DNA of 64,000 bases from Magnolia sinica (taxonomy: Eukaryota; Streptophyta; Magnoliopsida; Magnoliales; Magnoliaceae). The first letter of the stretch is position 1; each line of letters opens with the position of its first letter. A program made the translations under genes and the position numbers. This document shows positions 58,501 to 64,000 of this stretch, piece after piece. Where the stretch lies: assembly GCF_029962835.1 (NCBI RefSeq), contig NC_080574.1:40243501-40307500 (forward strand), written 5' to 3'. The notes beneath the pieces were generated by a model, which was not told the DNA's origin, ran no database searches, and saw nothing but the letters and a program-made list of their open reading frames with translations.

Positions 58501-59849
58501 ATAAGTTTCTCTAGAAAGTCATGCTCCAGGGCGTCCAAGCCTATTGCAAAAAGGGCTTTTAGATGATCCTGTTGAGGAACTTACTGAGAAACTTATCAAG
58601 ATACTGGTCGGAAGAGGAACCTTGTGGCATGATTGAGTAGTTTTTCCCTGCTTTCATAAGACTAGTTTAGTTTGCTTTTTGTTGTTATAGGTTAGACGGT
58701 TTTATGCCATTAAGTTAGTTTGCTTCCTGCATTATTTTAGGATAGTTTGCTTTCATGTCTTCACTCTCATACTGACCGGCTTTCATGTCAAGATCTCTGT
58801 GGAAAAGCCTCTTGATTTCTTCATCCAAGTACTATCTTTCCATCACTTCTCATTTACTTTCATTGTCCCATGTGCATTGCATGCTCATATATCTTTTACA
58901 TTGAGGACAATGTAGATTTTAGGTTGGGGGTGGGAGATTAGGTTGCCTAATCAGTGTTTTCTTGGTCTTGAGTAGAAATTTGTGAAAGTTTTTCAAAAAT
59001 TTTCTAAAATTTCTTGTAAATTCGATGTGATTTTGACGGCCATCTTTGATTTAGAATTACAAGATACGTGATGTTGGTAATTTATGACTCTTGGATTCAG
59101 TTATCCATTAGATTTCACAATTAAGTTTGAATTATTAATCCATGATTAGAAGTTTTAAACATTGATCGAGTCATGGTTTCACAGGACACATCTAGCTTGC
59201 ACAGTAAGGTTTCAGTTCGATATTGAATTGTAACTTAGTGATCCTTAAGCATGGAAGGAACCAACCTGGAGAATTTGTCCATCTTGTTTAATACAAAGAA
59301 TATAGAAAAGGAAAAAGAAGTTTTTGATTAAAAAAAGAGGGGGAAAAAAGAAAGAATGAACGAAAGAAAAAGAATACCCAGCTAAAAAATAGTTGTCATC
59401 AGGAAAGTGTTAGGTGTACGATTTTCACCATAGGTTTGCTCCCTATAGGTACGGATTTGATTCCCCTCCCCCTTGATGGAAAAATCAAAAGTTGGAAGAA
59501 TAAAAAGAAGAACTGTAAGGCAAGTTCTAGTTTAGGTTGTCCTGAATGCTCTTTTGATCGTCAATGTTATCATGGAAATTGATGATTGGATCTCTTAATG
59601 ATGATAAGTCAAGTTTACACTATACACCCAAGGAACTCAATGTTTAGAATTTTTTCTAATTGATGGGTTAATACATTGAACTTGATTATAAAGTTTACCG
59701 TGCACTTAAGTCTCGGAGAAAGTAATGCCCAACATTCATGAACCTTAGAATTCTAGGATCTAGATAGTTTTTCAAAAATCACTCAAGAAATTCTCAACTT
59801 ATTTTTTGCATACTTTGCTCGGGACTAGCAAGATGCTGGTAGGGGGTTG
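58501..59849 (+). other. 3' non-coding region and polypurine tract
   Basis: Contains ACATTGAGGACAATGTAGAT (58899) followed by TTTAGGTTGGGGGTGGGAG, a phrase common downstream of pol in Athila-type elements, then an A/G-rich stretch (59285-59385). GGTAGGGGGT (59839-59848) is the likely plus-strand primer. Confidence 0.6.
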
Positions 59850-61824
59850 TGTTTAGGGTCAAATATTATATATTAGACCCCAGTTATTGCCTGGATTTAC
59901 AAACATGGTACTGTTTAATGGTCCGATTTAATCGTGTTTCTGATGCAGGGTGTATTTACGAGCTTGGATTGAAATAGAATGCTAAAAGCATGGATTTAAT
60001 GCTCTGATGTCACCAAGGAAAGGGACAGACTCCAGGGGACCAAGATCGAGAGATTTACATGCCAGAAATCTGAGAAAATCGAGAAACTGAAGCTCAAGTG
60101 GCCTGAAAGTCATCCAGAATGAAAGATCACAGGGTTTCCACCATCTGTTCGGCTCAAAACTTCATCCATGGTCTGAGGACTATAAATGAACTGTACACAT
60201 CAAATTTGAGCTATCGAATCCCTGTAAATGTGGCCCAACGGATAGATCAAACCCTTAAATCCTTAAGTGGGGCCCACTTGATATCTGAATTTACTTCAAA
60301 TTTGGTCTCAACCCCTTAAATGAGATGGAAAAATGGATGGACGGAGAGGATTTCGTATTAAAATCACGATGAGCCCCACCTTGGGTTGCCTATGTACAAA
60401 ATACATGGGAGTGCGATGTGCACCGAACCCATGAAATCGGTCAACAGCACGCTGACCGATTCTTTTTAAAACAAAGATTCAAAACATCCCCTATTTCACC
60501 GAGTTTGGCTAGTAGGCCCCATCCATCATCCTGATGGACGATCTGATCCGTTCAGTCGCTCCAGGGGGTGGCCACGACCCTATCCATGCTAACATTTTTG
60601 GCCCATGAACGCGATCACACGATTCCCACCCTCAAACGCTGGATGAATGGTGAGTTGGTTTAATAAAGTGGACCGCACCAAAACCAGATAAAAATTAACA
60701 TTTTTGGCGAGCATGATCATGGTAGGATCAGTGATCCAGACCATCCATAAGTCAAAGAAGTGAATCTTAATTGTGCCTATGCTGTCAGATTTAGTGGAAT
60801 GGACGATCTTGCGTCCCGGATTCAATTCAAACGCAAGATGCTATTGCGTTCTTTACTGCGGAAGACAAGGAGTGCGGTTCCCTTTCTGCGAAAGGATGTG
60901 CGTAAGTAGTTCAGTTCTTCCACTCTAACCGACCTACCAGCCTTATAAAAGGAGAAGAAAGGGAGAGAAAAAAGGGGGAGGGCAGCCGTGGAGGCTTTGA
61001 CGTGTGAAGCACTAGAGTTTTCTTTTCTTCCCTCCTTTTTCTTTAATTGTTTTATTTATTTAAGAGTCTTTGGTCCACCATGTCTGTGATGGGTTAAACC
61101 CCTTAGCTAGGGCTAAGAGGTGAAGCTTGTAGCGTGATTAAGAAGGTAGCTTTGCTTTGATTCATGGTTATTGAACTCTTATGGATTCTAGTTTGATTAT
61201 TAAGGAATACTTTTAGTTTTTTAATGGTTTATTGTGACTAAAATTACAGTAAATCTGCAATAGCTTTGAGTATGTTCTTTTCATTACGAGATTGTGAACT
61301 TAGAAGGCGTTATCGTTCACCATTGTCTCTTGGGCATGGTTGGGTGATGGAATCCTTCCTAAACTTTCACAATTCTCTTATGATTGGCTGTGAGATTGGT
61401 TAATTGTTGTTTGTCAGAGTCTCCTAGGCATGGTTAGGTGACGTGATTACTTCTAAATCTTCACCACTCTTATCTATTGATGATTAGAACCATGAGAAGT
61501 TCAGAAATCTGACAAATCTCTTCTTACCAATTGGACAGGATAGGACTTTGATTCCAGTTGTGTCCTTGAATCATGCAAGGTACGTTCCCAAATTGCTAAA
61601 AGTGGATCCTCTGAATCCCTAGTTTCCTACCTTTGATTTTATAAATTTTAGTTAATTAAATTCACCATTATTTCTCTTAATTCTCCCTAATTTAGATTAC
61701 ATCTTCGCCTAGTTCTAGTTCTGGTTAGTTTCGGATTACGTACAAGTTTTCAGTCCCTTGGGATTCGACCTCGGTCTCACCGAGTTTATTACTACATCAC
61801 AACCCTATACTTGGGGAGTAAACA
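59850..61824 (+). repeat. right LTR of the non-autonomous element
   Basis: Begins TGTTTAGGGTC and ends GAGTAAACA. TATAAAAG at 60944-60951. It is intact across the point where CACTA 2 interrupts the left LTR (near 61310-61325). Confidence 0.92.
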
Positions 61825-61829
61825 AGTCA

Positions 61830-62778
61830 TACACTCTTTGTTGCACCTTTATTTATGGTTATTATTAGTTTACCCTTAATACAATTAACACACATTTTAT
61901 AGTAGGAGAAGTCCAAAGAATGAAGAATCGATTATCACAGTAGCTTATCCAATCTCTCAAGGGAGATATGGCATAATTGCCTATGCCATAATATGGAGGA
62001 ATTTTCATAGACTAGTCTTCGCTTAAATCATACTTTATTTCCATGTAGGGCATTTACATTATAAACGTGTGATGCATTCAAATCTAGTTAGTATAGGTTG
62101 TTCACCATAGAGTCAGTGCCAACATAAATTGAATCAAATTAAATACTTAATCTTTTATTCTCAAAATTGAACGAATAACCTAATTTATCCGAACGAGAAA
62201 TAGAGATCAAATTACGCCTTATAGAAGACACACAAAATGTATTTACTAGATCCAATAAATGACATGATCCTAACCTAAGCTTATAGACTCCGACTGCCTC
62301 CATGTCAACTTCAACACCATAGACTACATATACTGAGTGTTCCACATTAGTTTGTGGTCTACCCTATAACAAGTTCTACACAAAAGTACATATGTGAATA
62401 GTTGTTCATAAATCTATCCACCAAGAATCTACCGACACATCAGTTAGATTGGATTCAAAACATACCGGAATTGTATTATTAACCTTCCTTATGAGTCACT
62501 TGTTGTACTTTATGCGATCTTTCTTCTGATGGCCTGACTTCATACAAAAGAAACTATTATGCCTTTTAGCCCACTTATGTCTCGATTTGTTCTTGGGTTG
62601 ATTGTCAGTCGGAGAACCTGGAGGACTTGGAGGACCTAAGGATCGCTTATCAAAACCATGTTTCTATTTTTCGTTTCCATTATATCCATGTCCATGTCCT
62701 GATGTTACAAGATTAATATTTTGTGCATTTTTAGATGATTCCGGAGGTTCAGATTTTTTTTCTGAAGCATTATCCAAC
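61830..62778 (-). mobile_element. Ty1/copia element 2, gag-protease part (resumed)
   Basis: Read leftwards: gag C-terminus 'KKSEPPESSKNAQNINLV'. A zinc knuckle near 62530 reads 'SFFCMKSGHQKKDRIKY', where the first Cys is Ser and the last is Arg. The protease C-terminal part is 'GVYKLRLGSCHLLDLVNTF', 'VSSIRRNLISISRSDKLGYS' (62345-62139), and then the pre-integrase 'KMCVNCIKGK' runs to the insertion junction. The copia text stops near 62779. Confidence 0.8.
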
Positions 62779-64000
62779 TGTAAGCACCCCAGGACTATCT
62801 CTATGGACTCGATTAGGACAAGAACACAATGCGTTTAAGTTGTAATTTTAATTGATTACAAAATATACTCACATTAGTAAATTGTTTGCATAAAATAATT
62901 CATGAATAAAATTGAATATCAAGCAAATTTATTATCAATTCAATTGATTGGGGCCTTTAATTGAATTACCCAGGATGAAGATAGCCCAACCATTCAATCC
63001 TGGCGAGAATCGATCACATCATCATTACTCATCCCATGGGAGGTAGTCATAATATGCAAGTGATTCTCCTACAAATGAAGCTAAGAAATGTCAATTATGT
63101 AAATCCAAGACATCAATACCTATGAGTAAAATGAGACTTTTAGCTTTACATCACTAGCATCATTTACTTCACCCCGTTCATTCCCCTACCAAACGATGAT
63201 CGTCTGCGTTTTCATTACCTTATGCATGTAACATGAGTGCAACTATATACAATCCTTTAATTTAATCCCATTATTGCAAGTCCAGATCCGTAAAATCTTC
63301 ACTGATTGAAGTCATTATGGTGTCTAACACAACCAGATCCAATTCCATGAATTTGGACTTAGGATTGCAATTTTAATCCTACCCTTAATGGATTAATTAT
63401 AAATTAGTCTGATTTGTCCTGGTAAATATCTAACATCATCTGTCAAAAGATGGGAAAAACATATAGTGAAACAAATGATTAAGCTTCACTTCCCATTCAA
63501 ACAATCCATGTCAGGTACTAAGGATAGGTAATGGGCCCAAAGCTAGACCTAATTAGAACTTTATTCATGTGATATGTACATCATTCATTAGCATTCTATA
63601 TTTAGGCGTATAATTCACAAGATGATTGGTTTTAGATAAAACATTAGTCTAATACGAATGGACAGAAGGATCTTACAATATAGTTCATATCATTGTATCC
63701 ACATCCTTAACTGCTCACCTAGTGAATGGTCCAATTGGCATGCTCACACAACGCATAATGGATGGATTAGATCTGTGAACTAATGCCCACAAATAGTGTC
63801 AGACGAATGGGCATAGGCCCATAAACTACGATCAACAGGGCCCTGCTATTGAGAGGGCCTAAACCACCAATCTGTTGCCAAACAGCACATGGGCCCAGGT
63901 CCAAACCTTGATTAAAATAAGGGCACAAGCCCTTATTTGGTTTATAATAGCCCTAATGGGCATTAAAATAGGAGAGGGAAAGGGCTGAAACCCTAACCCT
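62779..64000 (+). other. possible 5' end of another inserted LTR element
   Basis: Copia gag ends abruptly at 62779, where TGTAAGCACCCCAGGAC starts. The sequence to 64000 has no coding signal. A TTTATAATAG box near 63940 is followed by GAGAGGGAAAGGGCTG, promoter-and-leader-like. If this is an LTR, its end is beyond the window. Confidence 0.3.

Larger units (their letters stand above)
44902..61824 (+). mobile_element. non-autonomous LTR retrotransposon (LARD-like, Athila/Tat-related)
   Basis: The left LTR is 44902-56329 (interrupted by CACTA 2; about 2.1 kb without it) and the right LTR is 59850-61824 (1975 bp). Target duplication AGTCA lies at 44897-44901 and 61825-61829. The primer site follows the left LTR (56331-56353, TTTTTGGAGCTGTTGCCGGG, tRNA-Asp type), and a purine tract GGTAGGGGGT (59839-59848) precedes the right LTR. 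The 3.5-kb interior has no protease, RT or integrase, so mobility needed proteins from another element. Confidence 0.92.

Overview
This is a gene-poor, repeat-dominated stretch of a flowering-plant nuclear genome. Plant hallmarks are Ty3/gypsy (Athila-like and Tat) and Ty1/copia retrotransposons, CACTA DNA transposons, telomere-like TTTAGG repeats, and many fold-back elements with GTGGGGCCCACC ends. I associate that last family loosely with magnoliids, from memory and with low confidence. I found no intact host gene, no rRNA and no tRNA. Every recognisable coding stretch belongs to a mobile element, or is a host gene fragment carried by one, and nearly all are broken by stops or frameshifts.

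Layout. (1) 1-6442: 5' part of a minus-strand Athila/Tat-like element (integrase, RT, protease, gag, PBS, LTR), inserted in the RT start of a Ty1/copia element (6443-9412, minus strand). (2) 10346-31842: a complete minus-strand Tat-lineage element with 790-bp LTRs and 5-bp target duplication GTTAT. It has gag, protease, RT, two RNase H regions, integrase, and an antisense multi-exon ORF with its own TATA box. Its RT is split by an 11.3-kb CACTA transposon (16541-27819, target duplication AGG). (3) 32815-35408: an insertion made of two LTR-bearing arms in inverted orientation, flanked by an exact 58-bp direct repeat. (4) 35467-41847: intergenic DNA full of fold-back MITEs, plus a 129-bp hAT-like MITE. 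(5) 41848-62778: a three-layer nest. A minus-strand copia element is split by a plus-strand non-autonomous LTR element (44902-61824, duplication AGTCA), whose left LTR is split by a second CACTA element (46499-55811, duplication CCT). (6) 62779-64000: probably the start of another inserted element.

The most unusual feature is shared by the two CACTA elements. Each carries a multi-kilobase array of degenerate telomere-like hexamers (TTTAGG/CCTAAA) joined, through the same junction sequence, to 164-bp tandem repeats. The elements lie in opposite orientations and the arrays are inverted accordingly, so the array travels as cargo. Both elements also carry different captured host-like exons with splice signals, and I see no transposase gene in either.

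Second in interest is the inverted-arm insertion with its 58-bp duplication, which does not fit normal integrase action. Third is a probable master/parasite pair: the coding-deficient LTR element at 44.9-61.8 kb shares LTR ends and a tRNA-Asp-type primer site with the gag-pol-bearing element at 1-6.4 kb.
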